Positions 13,801 to 26,699 of a DNA stretch of 64,000 nt are shown one piece after another (within the stretch, counting starts at the first letter, position 1; every line of letters starts with the position of its first letter). Source of the stretch: Strongylocentrotus purpuratus (Eukaryota > Echinodermata > Echinoidea > Camarodonta > Strongylocentrotidae). The notes beneath the pieces were generated by a model. The model saw nothing but the letters and a program-made list of their open reading frames with translations, ran no database searches and had not been told where the DNA came from. The stretch covers positions 22,121,147 through 22,185,146 of the forward strand of contig NW_022145612.1 in assembly GCF_000002235.5 (NCBI RefSeq), in the 5' to 3' direction. A program made the translations under genes and the position numbers.

Positions 13801-14884
13801 GCTTAATACACAGACAGCAGGCAGGTATGAAAGAGATATCTCCATATAAATATAATTACTTTCCTAAAGCCGACTACAGACCACTTATCCGGAACGGTAG
13901 AATAGATGTTGGCCATCAATCTTTTTAATTGAACGTATCCAGAGTTAGAACAGAGGAACTGCAGAGCTGGTAACTCGTAACGTTAATGAAACAGGAAGAT
14001 GATAAGTATTCTATTACTGTTACTATTATTTTTCTTTACTGATAAAATAATATTTAAAAATCTCCCAAGGGGAACATGCCTGTCTTACAGTGAATCTTTA
14101 TCCTAATGTTTTAAATCTCAGTTACAACTTTTTGTTCAAACATGTATGAAGATAATTCTAATGAAAATATGACTTTCTCCATAAGAATAAGAAGGGGTGG
14201 GGGGTGTTTTGACCAATACAGGGATATCATTTACATTGTCAATTATTGAAAAATGACTTGCACTGTACAGCTGTAACTCACACTCAATCCCACTATCAAA
14301 CAAGACTTAAAAGAAATTGCACTCGAGGGAAGAATACATTCATTGGATGAAGACGTCATTCACTGCTTTCTGTGATCTTCAACTAAGCTGTAAACTAAAG
14401 GCAGAAGCTTGTGAATAATTTATCCCATGATTTAATTGTGACCATGAGGGACAAGGTAATTTACCTTTTGGGACACGCTGAACAAGTCTCGCAAGGCTGA
14501 AGTAAATGATTGGATTTGCTCTTTATTTTTTCCAGGGCCTGTGGCAGCAATGTAGACCTGTTCACCTGATTGATCAGGTTTCTTCTAGAAAGTGTACGGC
14601 AGATGTCCTAGCATAATGGAAAACCTTCTAGAAGTCTTTTTCATTTAAAAGGCATATTAATCCATTAGATAAATGTACAAGTATATCATCAATCCTCCAA
14701 AAAAAGTAGCAGAAAAACTTTTTTCACTCAACTAATGTAAAATACCACTTCTGAAACTGATGATCTGGATCATTTTCGCCATTTTTCAACAGTTATATAT
14801 TCCTGGTAAATTGTTTTATATGAATATTTACAGGGGTAGTTCCATTTTCCAAAAAGATTCCTAAAATGTGAACATGGCTACTTA
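10891..14884. other. Non-coding, no gene seen
   Basis: No convincing coding frame. The block at 12690-12990 is less repetitive and has several CT-rich words, so it could be a conserved non-coding segment, but I cannot show that from one sequence. Confidence 0.5.
13371..13443 (+). repeat. AAT/AAC trinucleotide microsatellite
   Basis: Imperfect run of AAT, AAC and GAT triplets. It gives a translated poly-Asn stretch that should not be read as a protein. Confidence 0.9.
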
Positions 14885-14889
14885 TTGCC

Positions 14890-15350
14890 ATTACCATGGA
14901 AAGGTATGGGGGATAGAAATAAAGAGACAGCAGGAGAGATGGATGGTTGGGGCGAAAAGGGGTAGATGAGTGAACAGAGAAAAGAAGAAATAGAGAGAAA
15001 AGAAAGAGAAGTGACAGACAGAGAGAAAAGAGGGAGAAATAGGGAGTGGCTAAATTGGAATTATTGATGAGCTGATGGGAGAAGAGAAAATGGACGGATG
15101 ATGATGGAACTTGGACGTTGGGGGAAAGAGGGGGGTAGAAATAGAGACAAGAGCATGAGATAGTTTTAGGAAATAAAATGAGGGTTGGTGGCTGAAAAAA
15201 GAAAACTGGGAGGAGAGGATGAAAGCTGGGAGACAGAGTAAGATGAAAGTAAAGAGATAAAATGAGAGACTGATGAGAGACTGTACATGGAAGCATAAGG
15301 GGTTGATCAATGCACAGAGATGAGGAGAATAAGAGAGGTAAGAGAAGGAT
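14890..15350 (+). repeat. Purine-rich low-complexity tract
   Basis: About 460 bp of strongly purine-biased GA-rich sequence on the plus strand. Its complement produces a 200-codon Leu/Ser/Phe-rich open frame that is a composition artefact. The tract abuts MITE family A copy 2. Confidence 0.75.
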
Positions 15351-15359
15351 AACATTTAA

Positions 15360-15725
15360 AGGTAAAGACCAGTATTGGAAACGCCCCAATTTCAAAAAAT
15401 GAAATGGAAGCTCTCATTACCAATCATGTGAAAGAATATGTTTTGACTAATACATGATGATACAAAATTTGCCGGGAAACCGCCTACTAATTCATATATT
15501 TGGTAAATTTGTTTCTCTCATGGTCTGTGAGAGATATAGGGTAGTCCCATATACATCTTTCTGTGTATAGTGCTTGTAACTTTACGAAGAATGGGCCAAA
15601 TTTCTTATCATTTTGATGATTCCAGAACCTTGCAGATGCTAGATGCTAGATGATCAACCTTTTCTGATCGATTCCACAACGTTTCTTTCACAATGCAATC
15701 GCATGACCATAACTGGTCTTTACCT
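15360..15725. mobile_element. TTAA-flanked MITE, family A, copy 2
   Basis: A 366-bp copy in the same orientation as 63-456, with ends AGGTAAAGACCAGT and ACTGGTCTTTACCT. The left flank is TTAA (15356-15359) and the right is TTAG, a decayed TTAA. Compared with copy 1 it lacks about 28 bp in the middle. Confidence 0.85.
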
Positions 15726-17775
15726 TTAGGACAAAATATGGAGAGGCAGACATGGCTGCAAGAGTTTGCTGACTGACCAGAGAATATAGAAAGTGGGGTA
15801 TAAAATATTATTGGCAATTTTATAAACAAAAAGTGAAAAGCAAATGTAAGAGAAATGGAAGAGATCAATGCATGAAAATAGAAGGGTAGGATTCACTATA
15901 ATATCAAATGTGACTGAACTTCTTAAATTGTAGAAGAGGAAATTGAATAATCTTAACTTGTATTTATACAATAGTCAAGAGGGAGAGAAAGCTTTACTTC
16001 ATATACACCGGTAATTATTATGCTTGAACAGAATTCAAATTGTCTGCATGGCTCTAGACAGCTTCACACTTCACCGGATACTAAGCAAGCAGTTTATCCA
16101 TAAAATGTCACTTGTGACATTGGCTTTGGAATACATGAATTTTGCTCTTTCCTACATTGCACATGACTTGTACATGTACATGTGTGTATTCTTTTGAAAC
16201 ATGGACTAAATGTATCAAACTAAGACGATCACTATATCCTTAATTATGTGCAAAACTCCACATTTCCTTGTTTTGTTTATTTAAGGAAATGAACATTTAC
16301 ATGTAGAACATTTAAAAGCATACATGCACTCTGGTTAAGACTTGTATTCATACAAACCATTAGTTGTACAAAGTGACTCAATTAATTCAAGTAATTTGCA
16401 TATTGTATCATGCAAAGAGAGAAAGAGAAGTTTTGTAAGCACTACAAAAGTGTTCATCATTGAGGCCTCCCATACATCTGCATCCAAGTAGTTTACGATA
16501 TGATCTATATCAGTAATCAAAAACACAGTACACCCAAGGGACAGTTTATCAGATACACATGTATATCTCTAAAAACATAAACCAGATTTATTACTGATAA
16601 TGTCAGCAGCTGACCATGCATACATGCAGGCCTTTATGTCAGGAAGATGTTTGGGATATACATTGTACATGTATGATAACAGACATTGAATAGTGTTGTT
16701 GTTGTTTATATCGTTGTTATTATTGCAGTTGTTGTTGTTGTAATGTTCACTGTGGTCAAAATTATGAAAATTAGACAATTTGGCTAATCACTTTGACCTA
16801 CATGTTGCATATGACAAGGAGAGACAGTTAAAGCAAAAAGAGTAAGATAGAATTATATTCAATTCTTTCACTTCTCTAAAAAAAAAAAACATTGTATCGA
16901 CATAACCTGCAAATTGTATCCAGGCTAGTTATAATGAGGAATGAAAGTAGCATGTACATGTACATGTAGCTTCACAAAAAAATTGAAACTCATCTTCAAA
17001 TTTAAATGATTATAAAACAATATGGCAAATATATTAGTAGGATATAACTATATTACCGTACACATAAATACCTTTTTAATGCAGTTACCTATCCAAAAGT
17101 GGCTCAATCTGTACTGGTTTATTCCCGTAAAATAACTTCCAATGCCTTCAAAAGATTTTCCTGTTCTTATTCTGTCACTACCTGTAAGTAACAACTAGTT
17201 ATAACTGCTGAGATCTATCAAACTCTGGTCTTATTATGATTCATGAAGCCAGCTAGCTTACAGGGAGTTCCTAAAATAGAAATCCTGAAAAAATTATTGA
17301 TCATCACGGATCCTTCCTCCCAAACAATCATAAACTAAACAATCAAGTGCATACACGTGCCATGCTGTATACACAAAGTGTACGGGTCAACCGGAATTAG
17401 TACATTGGAAAATGGAACACCTTTGCCCAGTCCCCGATACATGTTATTCATTGTTTGTATACAACTTGTGGGAGACTGGTTGAGCCCCTCTGCCATATAT
17501 GGGCATGAGGTATGCAGATCTACGTCAATCTTTAACCAACTTACGACAATGGAACCCGTTGGTTGAGTGAGCAAGGTATACCCAGACTCTATTGTGTTTC
17601 GGTGGTATACGTACGAGATAGCACAGTCATAGCTACCAAAGTTTCAATGACCTTGGTTCCTTGAAAAGTTCTTTTAAAGCATACTATTTTTAAATAATGC
17701 TGTAATTCTATAAAAAAATTATCAATACATGCAGGCCAAATATAAGAAAATTTAAGAATGTACTGGAAAGCCTTA
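15726..17775. other. Non-coding, no gene seen
   Basis: AT-rich. It includes a TTG/TTA microsatellite at about 16698-16742 and a (CATGTA)n run at about 16950-16968. No domain-bearing frame. Confidence 0.55.
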
Positions 17776-19422
17776 AGGTACTATGTCCCATTTGCAGGCC
17801 CAAAAAATGAAAAGGTTAAATTCCAACGGCATTTGAAAGATAATATTAATTTAGAATTTCCCTAAAAAAAAAGGGGGGGGGGCTTGAAAATGTCTTTAAG
17901 TGGGAAAATAACGACTATTAGTTGTAGAATCGACTTAAGAGCTATAGAGCCACTAAGTAATAGTCTGATTTTTCAGACCATTGTACGGAATGGTCATACG
18001 TTTTATGCTGCGCAAAGATTCAATCAGTTTAATTTTGGCCATTACAAGAAGTGGGTTATTAATGTAGGCAAATGCTAATAACTCATTTTATGTATGTTAT
18101 TACCAAAGAAGAAAAAAAGCCAGTCACTCACTCAATAGTGTCTGACAGTGAAGTCTAGCAAGTACACGGGTTTCCTTGTATAATTTCAGGCACAGCGGAG
18201 CACCCCAATTTGCATATCATTAGCGGCCCGTTCTATTTGAATAACCAACGGACATCTGCGTGAATCGAAACATGTGTTTTGCTAGAATGTCAAATCTTAA
18301 AATTTGTGTTGCGCCTTTATTACTGCCAATATCGCTATGAAACTTTCCATACTAACTACAATTATTATGAACTTGACATCAATGAAATAAATATGAAATT
18401 TCATGGAATAAAACTCGAGATATTAATGTGTTTTGAGCTTCACCCCTCGATAAACACGACGTATATTTTGTTGTGACTTGACCCTATCAAGCAATGCACG
18501 AAGTAGAGACTTGGTATGAATATTCATGAGTGTTGAATCCATACATGGGCGAAGTTTTCGCTTCTCCGCTGTATTTTTTTATAGTTATAACATTCTTTTT
18601 CATGGGGCTTCATTTGTAAAAGTTGTAGTCAGCGAACTCATTAAACATGACGTCATCGATCTCAGCAAATGTACTGCGCATGCGTCTTAGGGCCCAGTGC
18701 AGGCCAGATCGAAACAGCTGAGCCATTAGCGTGCACGTGTGCAGTCGGCTGACCAGACATGTATAGCCAACGCACACGCGAGGTTCAGACATGACACACA
18801 TTTGAATGTATGGGACTGGTCATACAATTTTGCGACAACGAAGGATTGTTTTTGTTCGATGAGATTCGGACATTGGGGTATGTTTTGCTCTGACACGACC
18901 CTATCAAGCAACTATAGAAAGAGATATTTCAGAAGGATTGAGATTATTAAATTTTCTTTCTGTTCATATGAGGCAATTCTTTCTCGCTCTAAAAAAGATG
19001 GTGAATTTTACGGTGATTTTGTATCTCATTTTTTCCGTTTTTGTTCGTCAAAACTATCCCTTAAATTTCACATTTTCGGTGCATCAATAACTCTTTTTAT
19101 ACACATGAGTGTCTTGCAAATTTATTAAATACTCGATTTACTAGCTTTGATTGCTGATATTCATCACATTAATTAAGAATTTGTCTTCGAAATTTGTTTA
19201 CTTTTTTTCGCATCGATCGGTACACAATTGTTGATTTTATGTAAATGATGTTTACTGGACGAGAGTCGATCGCACGGTAATTGGGGTGCTCCGCTGTGCC
19301 TGATTTGAATATTAGGATACTGCTAACATTTAAATTTCACAGATAGGACATACATGACAAATTCAAAATTCTTCCAAAGTTCTACAGAATTTGATGTTGG
19401 CTGCAAAAGGGACATAGTATCT
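17776..19422. mobile_element. TTAA-flanked MITE, family B, copy 2, interrupted
   Basis: Inverted orientation relative to 2653-3184. The left end reads AGGTACTATGTCCC after CCTTA, with one A of the TTAA lost. The right end is followed by TTAA at 19423-19426. A 1,116-bp second transposon (18187-19302) splits it. Removing that and one ATTT restores colinearity with copy 1. Confidence 0.85.
18187..19302. mobile_element. Nested DNA transposon, 1,116 bp, 24-bp perfect inverted ends
   Basis: Ends read caggcacagcggagcacccc (plus aatt) and its exact inverse at 19279-19302. It is flanked by a 4-bp direct repeat, ATTT (18183-18186 and 19303-19306). The uninterrupted family B copy has a single ATTC at this point, which fixes both the borders and the duplication. 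Internally, 'gaccctatcaagcaa' occurs twice (near 18480 and 18897). The 129-codon frame at 18739-19128 matches nothing I know. Superfamily unassigned. Confidence 0.9.
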
Positions 19423-19935
19423 TTAAAAATATAAAAAATAAAAAGATTAAAAATATCGACAGAATGCAACAATTGTATTGCAAACTGAACATCGTGGCGA
19501 TTGATACTACAGGTATATTTTCTGAGCTACAGTTTTATGTAAAGGAGTTATTTTCCCACAGTTTCCCACACATAAGAACATGAATTAAACAATATCTATT
19601 CTTCCCCTGTCTAAATCAGGGAGTTTTATGATTCAGAAATGACAGAATCAAAGAAATTTGATTGTGAATGCATTGCCGTTAATCAAGAAAAGACACTAAG
19701 CACAAAATGAAACTGATGAGTCAGCATCGCGTCCTTTTCAATACGTGTGAAGACGTTGAGGAAACAAAGTTTTCGCATTAATTGCACAACTGCATGTACA
19801 AAATGATGCATTTATTGAAAGCGAGCTGTACTTGTAATTTGCGATTCATTCTTGTCATTTTGTAAAAGAGAGAAAAGATCAGTAGACAGGAGATAATGAA
19901 TCTATGGGCAAACAATGTAAGGCAGTGAGTGAGAG

Positions 19936-20162
19936 TATTCACACCGGCAGAGATAGCGCGCGCTAGACCGCGCTATCTCTGCGGTTTGGAAGGTACAACG
20001 TCGTTTCGGTCTGCCTAACAGCGTGCCACGGCGAGCCAAGACGGCGTGCCACTGGAGCACCTCTTGGGGGTGGTCCACGAGAGATAGCGCGGTCTAGCGC
20101 GCGCTAGAAAAAAGGGGGTGCTACGATAGACCGCGCTATCTCATTGCGGTGTGAACAGCCTA
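19936..20162. mobile_element. hAT-like MITE, 227 bp, with nested GC hairpins
   Basis: Inverted ends carrying TTCACACCG, flanked by an 8-bp direct repeat AGTGAGAG (19928-19935 and 20163-20170), as hAT elements make. Inside, GAGATAGCGCG and its complement occur four times, so each half folds on itself ('agatagcgcg...cgcgctatct') as well as the two halves pairing. Confidence 0.8.
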
Positions 20163-20170
20163 AGTGAGAG

Positions 20171-22684
20171 TGGGGAAGACTAAATAAAGAACCAGGGACA
20201 CTGATGGGGAAAAATAGACAAGAGAGAGTGAGTGAAAGACCAATATGAGTATTTAGAAAGAGGGTTCATAAGGATGCCTAGCTACATGTAGCAGGGTGAC
20301 TCACTGGCCCGGCAGCTCAAAATACCAGCACTGACTACACTGTACTCCTCCCACCTGAATGACTATTACTCATTGCTTATAGGTCTCGGCTTAGGTCTCG
20401 GCTACAGTCCCACATGGCTTGACTTCTATTTAAAGGCACTGTGTCAACAAGTACCGAAGGGTGACTTCATGCAAGGTTCAGAACAAATTACCGGCAATGC
20501 CTTGTGATCATGCAATATAAACAATTCGTCTATTTGAAGCTAGAAGGGCGTTAAGCAATATCAATTTACAGTTTGACCTCCTGGCTCCAAACATGACGAT
20601 ATCAGAGTTTAGATATCTCCCCTTGGGAATATTCATTCCCAAAGACATACTGTCATGTATTGGCATAACTTAAGGTGAAAGGAATCCTTTACTTGTAAAG
20701 AACATGCCAAATATGCATATTCATAAAGTTGCATACATGTACATGCAAATAGATGATCAAATTGTCAACTATCAAATCATGTTTCATTATTTTCATGGCA
20801 AAAGGTAAGCCTACCATTGAACATCTACGGTAACTATTTTTTTTAAATCAACTCTTCCCCTATATAAAGTGCATTTCCAAAATGCACTTTATTAAAGGCT
20901 GTATTCATCTAATAAATGGAATATTCTATGAGAATATTTTACTCAACAAATATTCTTCTTGTTATCTCAACACTCCTGCTTAGGAATGATAACATCAGAA
21001 CTTCAACGATGAACAGTATATCATTACCAAAGTCAAAGTCAATCCTAAACAATTTTCACTGACAAGAAACCAACTTCCATGCGCAACACTTGTCGATGAT
21101 ATCAATTTACTGATCGAACATTGCTCTACTTTCGCACAAGCATGCACAAATTTATGATACAATTACAATTAAGTTTGGCCCCTGTGGGTTCTCATACAGT
21201 ACTGAGGCTGAAGCACGAAAACTAGAAATGAAAAGCAAGCTCAAAGGAAGGAGGTAGTTTTACAATGCTTCCTAAAACACTTGTATTACAATTAATTTCC
21301 TTGAAAATGGAATCACAGGAATGTGCATAAATATTACTCAAATAACATTATCATTAAATACATGTAGGTGTGTAAAGTTAATCATCTGCCTAGCTCATTG
21401 TATAAAATGAAATCCATACTTGGCAAATATGACATTTTCATTCCATCTCCATTTCACCTTCAGCATGAGACTTACCCTGAATTTTCTCTTCCAATGTTTC
21501 TGCCGTCTCCTAACAGCAATATGTTTAAAAATAGTAATACACAATGGATCCAACCTTTTCTAATCTCCGAGCCCCTAGCAACTAGTACACTGTACATGTA
21601 GTCAATCTTGATTGATATAGAACCATGTCCATTGGTTGTTTTTTAAGCATTTCATTTCCAAAGGTTATCATTTATCAAACTTTAATTTGTTATTCTCTTC
21701 ATAGGGCAAAGAAAGAGAGTATAAAATCCATGGCTCTTTACCTCATTATAGGCCATAGTTGCCATGGCAATGCAACATTTCAGTATCTGTGACGTATGCT
21801 TGCAATTGATGCCCATTGGACTTGCATTCTGAAATCATAAAGCCATGAGGCAAATATTCACCTTTCTGTAAGATCTTTAGATATCCATTCGAACATGGTG
21901 TATCAAAGAATTTGGAGTATACCGATAATCATCTAAATTCTTCATTTTTAAAATATTCCCAGCAATTATTGTCAGATGAAGGACTTATGTACATGTAGGC
22001 TCTATAGTGGCCTCCTTGGAAGACAAACTCATAGATACAGATAAGTGAAAGATTGAAAAACATGAATGACGAGAAATTGAGATCACTTCATGGAAACTTT
22101 ATGAATACTGATGACAATAAAGTTGGAATAAAATGTTCTTACCGGTACCTCTCTTCATGAAATGATCGTGACAATACGATGTATTCTTGATGGATAACAT
22201 TTAATTCTTCCTCGAACTTCATTAATCAATAAATATTAATGAGTCCTAATTTCCATTTTAACTGTATAATTATCTCCAATGGTACATTAACCTAGGTTAA
22301 CATGTTTTTGATATTTTAAAGTTGATTAATAAATAGAATTGTGACTTCAATTGCACAAATATTAATAACATGTGCTGTATATTTGAACAAGTGTAAAATC
22401 TGCAAATATTGTTACTATAACATGCACGGATGATTCATGCTTTGATATAGAATCAAACTATTTTTTATTTATATTACACCGCTTCATTTTCTCTCTTGCC
22501 TAACATGTAAATATGTACATATCGTAATTAATCCTGTCCTTAATGCTTTCCTAAGCAGATAATTTGCTTCCCTCAAGGCCATCATGCACATAATTGCTAT
22601 AGCTCACTGAATCTGGTGCACTCACGTGTACTTGTATCATATTCCTTACAGATGTACATGTACAACTTTCACATTTTTCTTTAA
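20171..22684. other. Non-coding, no gene seen
   Basis: AT-rich sequence with no coding signal. The frame at 21368-21601 has no recognisable domain. Confidence 0.55.
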
Positions 22685-22890
22685 AGGTAAAGGTGAGTTC
22701 TGGTCATCCGATTGCATTGTGAAAGAAAAGGTGTGGAATGGATCAGAAAAAGTTGATCATGTAACATATAAGTATTAGTGTGTACTGCAAGGTTCTGAAG
22801 TCATCAACAATTCAAAATCATAATAAATTTGGCCCAGTCTTCGTAAAGTAACAAGCATTGTACACAGAAAGATGTGGGACTACACAAATG
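22685..22890 (-). mobile_element. TTAA MITE, family A, copy 3, truncated
   Basis: Starts AGGTAAAGG after TTAA at 22681-22684 and runs in reverse orientation. It shares 'gcattgtgaaagaaa', 'gatcagaaaaagttgatca', 'aaggttctgaa' and 'ttcgtaaagt' with copies 1 and 2, and similarity is lost after about 22890. The other end is missing. Confidence 0.75.
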
Positions 22891-24878
22891 GTGTTGGGCT
22901 ACTAACCTTGATTTCCTAATCTTTCTATGCTCATTACTCAGCCAGTATACATTTTCTATCAAAATTGTTTGGCAAATTACATTTATTTGTAATCTTGAAC
23001 ATTCAGTGTAAGTTTTGTTTGATTATGTGAGAATTCATTTTCTTTTTTTTACAGAACTCACATTTTTCTATGTACATGTACATAGCTGAGAGGAGTGTAC
23101 TTAATAGGCTCTCATTCTCTTGTATGAAAAAAACAAATATTGAGATGTGGGCGCAATACAAAATCCTATTGTCAGTTCATGCTCTAGCGTCTTATTATGG
23201 CGGCTCAGCTATACAGCTGCCCGGGTAGTGATATGATACTTTGTATTAAGCGCAGTAGAGTATATATTCATATACATGTAGTAGCTGTGCTAATGGACTA
23301 TCATTATTATTATCATTATTATTATTACTATTCATTTATTATCCCCCTTTTTCTTCTCTCTTTCTGAAGTTCTTATCGTCCCTTGGTACATCAAGAGCAT
23401 TATGCACAGGCACAACAATTTCATGCACAGTACATTAAAGGCCTAACCCTCCTCCCCCCTCCTGTCATAGTAATTTCATCACCATTCATGTGCATATCGA
23501 GGGCTCTGCACTAACTTTTTTTAAAGGGGTCCGACTGAACTTCTTATAATCTTTATGCACAAGCTCAATGTAAACATTTCAAATGTATTGGGGTCCAGGC
23601 TTTCATGTGTCCTAGGCGCCTGTTAGAATCCAGCCCTGGTCTATCATATTTCATGATTATCCCGTTTTCATTTCAAATGCTAAACCAAATAGCCTTCCAA
23701 ACTTTTTCTCTCTTTCTTTTATTTTTTTATTATTACAATTCCATATCGATTCACATCCACATGAAAGCAGCACTAATTACTAACCGCAATATCAAACTCA
23801 TGGACACTAAAAAAGGGTCATGCAGTAAAGCAAACAGTATCATGTTCAGCGGTAGAAGGGTGCTGACTGCTGAAGCATTATATTTTCTTTACGCCAGTCT
23901 GGTGCTCAAAAGATGATAACAATAACTAACATTACATATATCTTTTAGTACCAGCAATCAAAAGAGAGCCTTCAAAGCAAACCTGTGCCATTATTTTTGT
24001 GGAATTACGGAATAAAACTACAAAATGTCAACAAGCAGTTGCTCAGATTCTATTTCTTTAAAAAAAAAAAAAAAAACATCAATCAGGCTTTGGGAATATT
24101 ATTGTTATGGAGAAAGATTTAAACCATTTAGTTTTGAAAATGTCTGAAATTCACTAACTACAGTACATCAAAAATATTCAATCTTTGATTATTTAAAATT
24201 TGTTAGCTACAATCTTATGATACTTACGGGGGGGGGGGGGGGGGGGTAGATCTTTAAAATAATGTTGTTATATCCACTTCTCTGAATTTCCTGCTTACCT
24301 TCACACGAACTTGGTGAACTACCTTTCAAGGGCATCAGGAATAACCATAGATAGTTTATGGATCAGGCAGGTACTTTGCAATTATTGTTGGTAATAGATC
24401 CATATTCTTCTTTTGCATGAATTATTGACCAAATTTGCATTAAAATCATGATACACTGTATGATATCTAGTCTTCTACAACAGATCTACAACAGTGGTCA
24501 AACTGAAGATTTGCCAACATTGATTAACCTACTCAGAATAGTAAACATACATTAATACCATTTTCATTCTTGAATGGTCTCAGTTTCAGATTCATACTGT
24601 CTCCAAATGTCAAATATTGTAGGCTTGACAGTAAAATATTTGATGACCTGAAATTATACATGTAGCTCATTCTTTGATATATTGTAACAGATTTATAAAT
24701 TAAACCAGTTAAAGCTGGCTACAGACATTGTAGTACATGGTATGCAGATCTTATGACATGCATGGCATTCAAATTCCTTACATCGTTGAAAGGTCACAAG
24801 TACCAATGAAGAGACACATTTTAACTGTCACGACAACCAATAGTCCAATACGCTCTACAGTTCCGCACCTGTTAAAAG
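22891..24878. other. Non-coding, no gene seen
   Basis: Contains an ATT-rich microsatellite (about 23302-23343), a poly-A run (24059-24076) and a poly-G run (about 24229-24246). The 103-codon frame at 23605-23916 shows no domain. Confidence 0.55.
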
Positions 24879-25039
24879 CCCCACTGCACTACTTATACAT
24901 GTAGCTACTTGCGCTATCTATATAGAAAACAATGCCTTAGTGGTGACTGCTCGTTCCCTTTTTCTTATGTTAATTGAGAGCTGATTTGATGAGATAACCA
25001 CCTGTCGGTGACCATGCAGGGATGTATAATCCCTCCTAG
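24879..25039 (+). repeat. Repeat R1, left part of a copy split by the 13.8-kb transposon
   Basis: Colinear with 48164-48320 in MCM2 intron 12: 'gcactactt', 'agctacttgcg', 'cctttttcttatg', 'aattgagagct', 'tttgatgagataac', 'accatgcagg' and 'taatccct'. Similarity stops at TCCTAG (25034-25039) and resumes at 38866. Confidence 0.85.
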
Positions 25040-26699
25040 ACAGTCAGTCGGCAAGCCCGCAAAAAGTCGCCTCTTTCATAGAACTCTCTGCGGCGTTGAC
25101 CTCAATTTGACCCCGTACTGGCGATTTGAACGTGTGTTTAGAAATCCTTATAACTCGGTCAAAATGTATCCATTTGTTGAGATTTAAGCATTTTTATAAA
25201 GAGTAAGGATGAAACTGCCATAATATTATTTTTGTTTAATTTTAAAAATTAAATAAATGGACGAAAACTACTGGCAAATTTACCGAAGAAATACATTTCA
25301 TTTGTGTGTAGGGAAAATCCATTTTTTCCTTCAATTAATCTCTGAGCCTGCGGATTTGAACATTATTCCCGTGAAAAATATATTAATCTAGCTAAAAATA
25401 TTCACTTTTATGAAGATTCTTGTTTAATCGGGTCAAGAGCACGCTTTTCCCCCACCTTGTCCACCTTCAAATTAGTTTAGATTAGATCGTGGAACCGCGA
25501 ATGAAATCCGATCTTCTGATTGGTCTATCTCCGCTTACTCACTGACGTTATTTTCATCGGCAACGATTCGGTTTCGATTTCCTCTAAAATATCGCTTTTG
25601 AGAGAGTTTTTAACGAATTACTTTCTTGATTTGTATCTTAAGACAAATTTTCTTTTATTTCATCGTAAATTCAAAGTTTAAATCTCAGTAGGTATTTTCT
25701 TATAAGCAGAAGTACCGATTGTCTAGTCCCATATAACCACTTTCATGGTAGGCAGCTCGTGTGTACCAACGAAGTCTAGCTCTAGCTCCGAGCTCTGTTC
25801 TATAGGGTCACGTTGACGTATGGCACATCTCATTGCCGCCGTTTATTTCATGGCAAAGTAATTACGGTTCCACACACAAATAAAAGGATAAACTATTCAT
25901 GAAGGATTTAAGTTTTTAAGCATAATAAAGTAAGAAAGAGATGGGGGGGGGGGGGGGTCAGTTCATTTTATTTTTGTTATGAACTAGATCTATATCCCAG
26001 CTCAAATTATCCGACAAGCAAAAAACCCAATGCCCCCACACCCTATGATTACTAATGAAAAACGGGTCCCCCTGAAATACCCTCCCTAATTCACCACTAT
26101 ATATCTTTCGATCAAAATTTACTTTTGATTGATATATTTAATTTGTTTAATCAAATTTTCCTTCATTTGAGATTGCTTCTTAATGTTTTTTTGTTGTTGG
26201 AATCCTTCTCATTCTTATTTCAGTCTTCATGTATTTAATCTCACGCTCTCTCTCTGCACACCATGGTAGGATCCCGGGGGGGGGGGGGGGGGGGTGGCGT
26301 ACACCCCCTATTTTTGCCAAGCAATATTTCTTTGATGAAAAATGCAAAAGCTCCACACCTGCATCCCCCACCCCCTTTCTCAAAACTGTGGATCCAGCCC
26401 TACACACTGTACATCTTCTCGTACTATTCCAACCACTCCTCACTCTCTCTCTCTTTCTCTCCCTCACTCTCTTCGTTTATTCCATCTTCAATCATCTGTC
26501 AACCACTCTCCACTTAACTAGACTAAAAAACAAGGTGTTTGACAGCAACACTATATAAAAAGGAGAAAAAGAATAAATCTAACTCGTAAACATAAGTTTA
26601 TGACATGAATATCAAATGGTATACATTGCGTACAACAAATAAGTGGCAGGTCCCTGAATATCACACACATTAGATTACGCAGACGTGGCTCTAACTTTA

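Noticed and set aside
14793..15395. 200-codon minus-strand open frame rich in Leu/Ser/Phe
   Set aside because: It is the complement of a GA-rich tract that crosses the border of a MITE. No domain and strong composition bias.
26229..26558. Overlapping frames on both strands near a poly-G run
   Set aside because: Low-complexity translation (Gly run and Ser/Leu-rich CT tract) without any domain.
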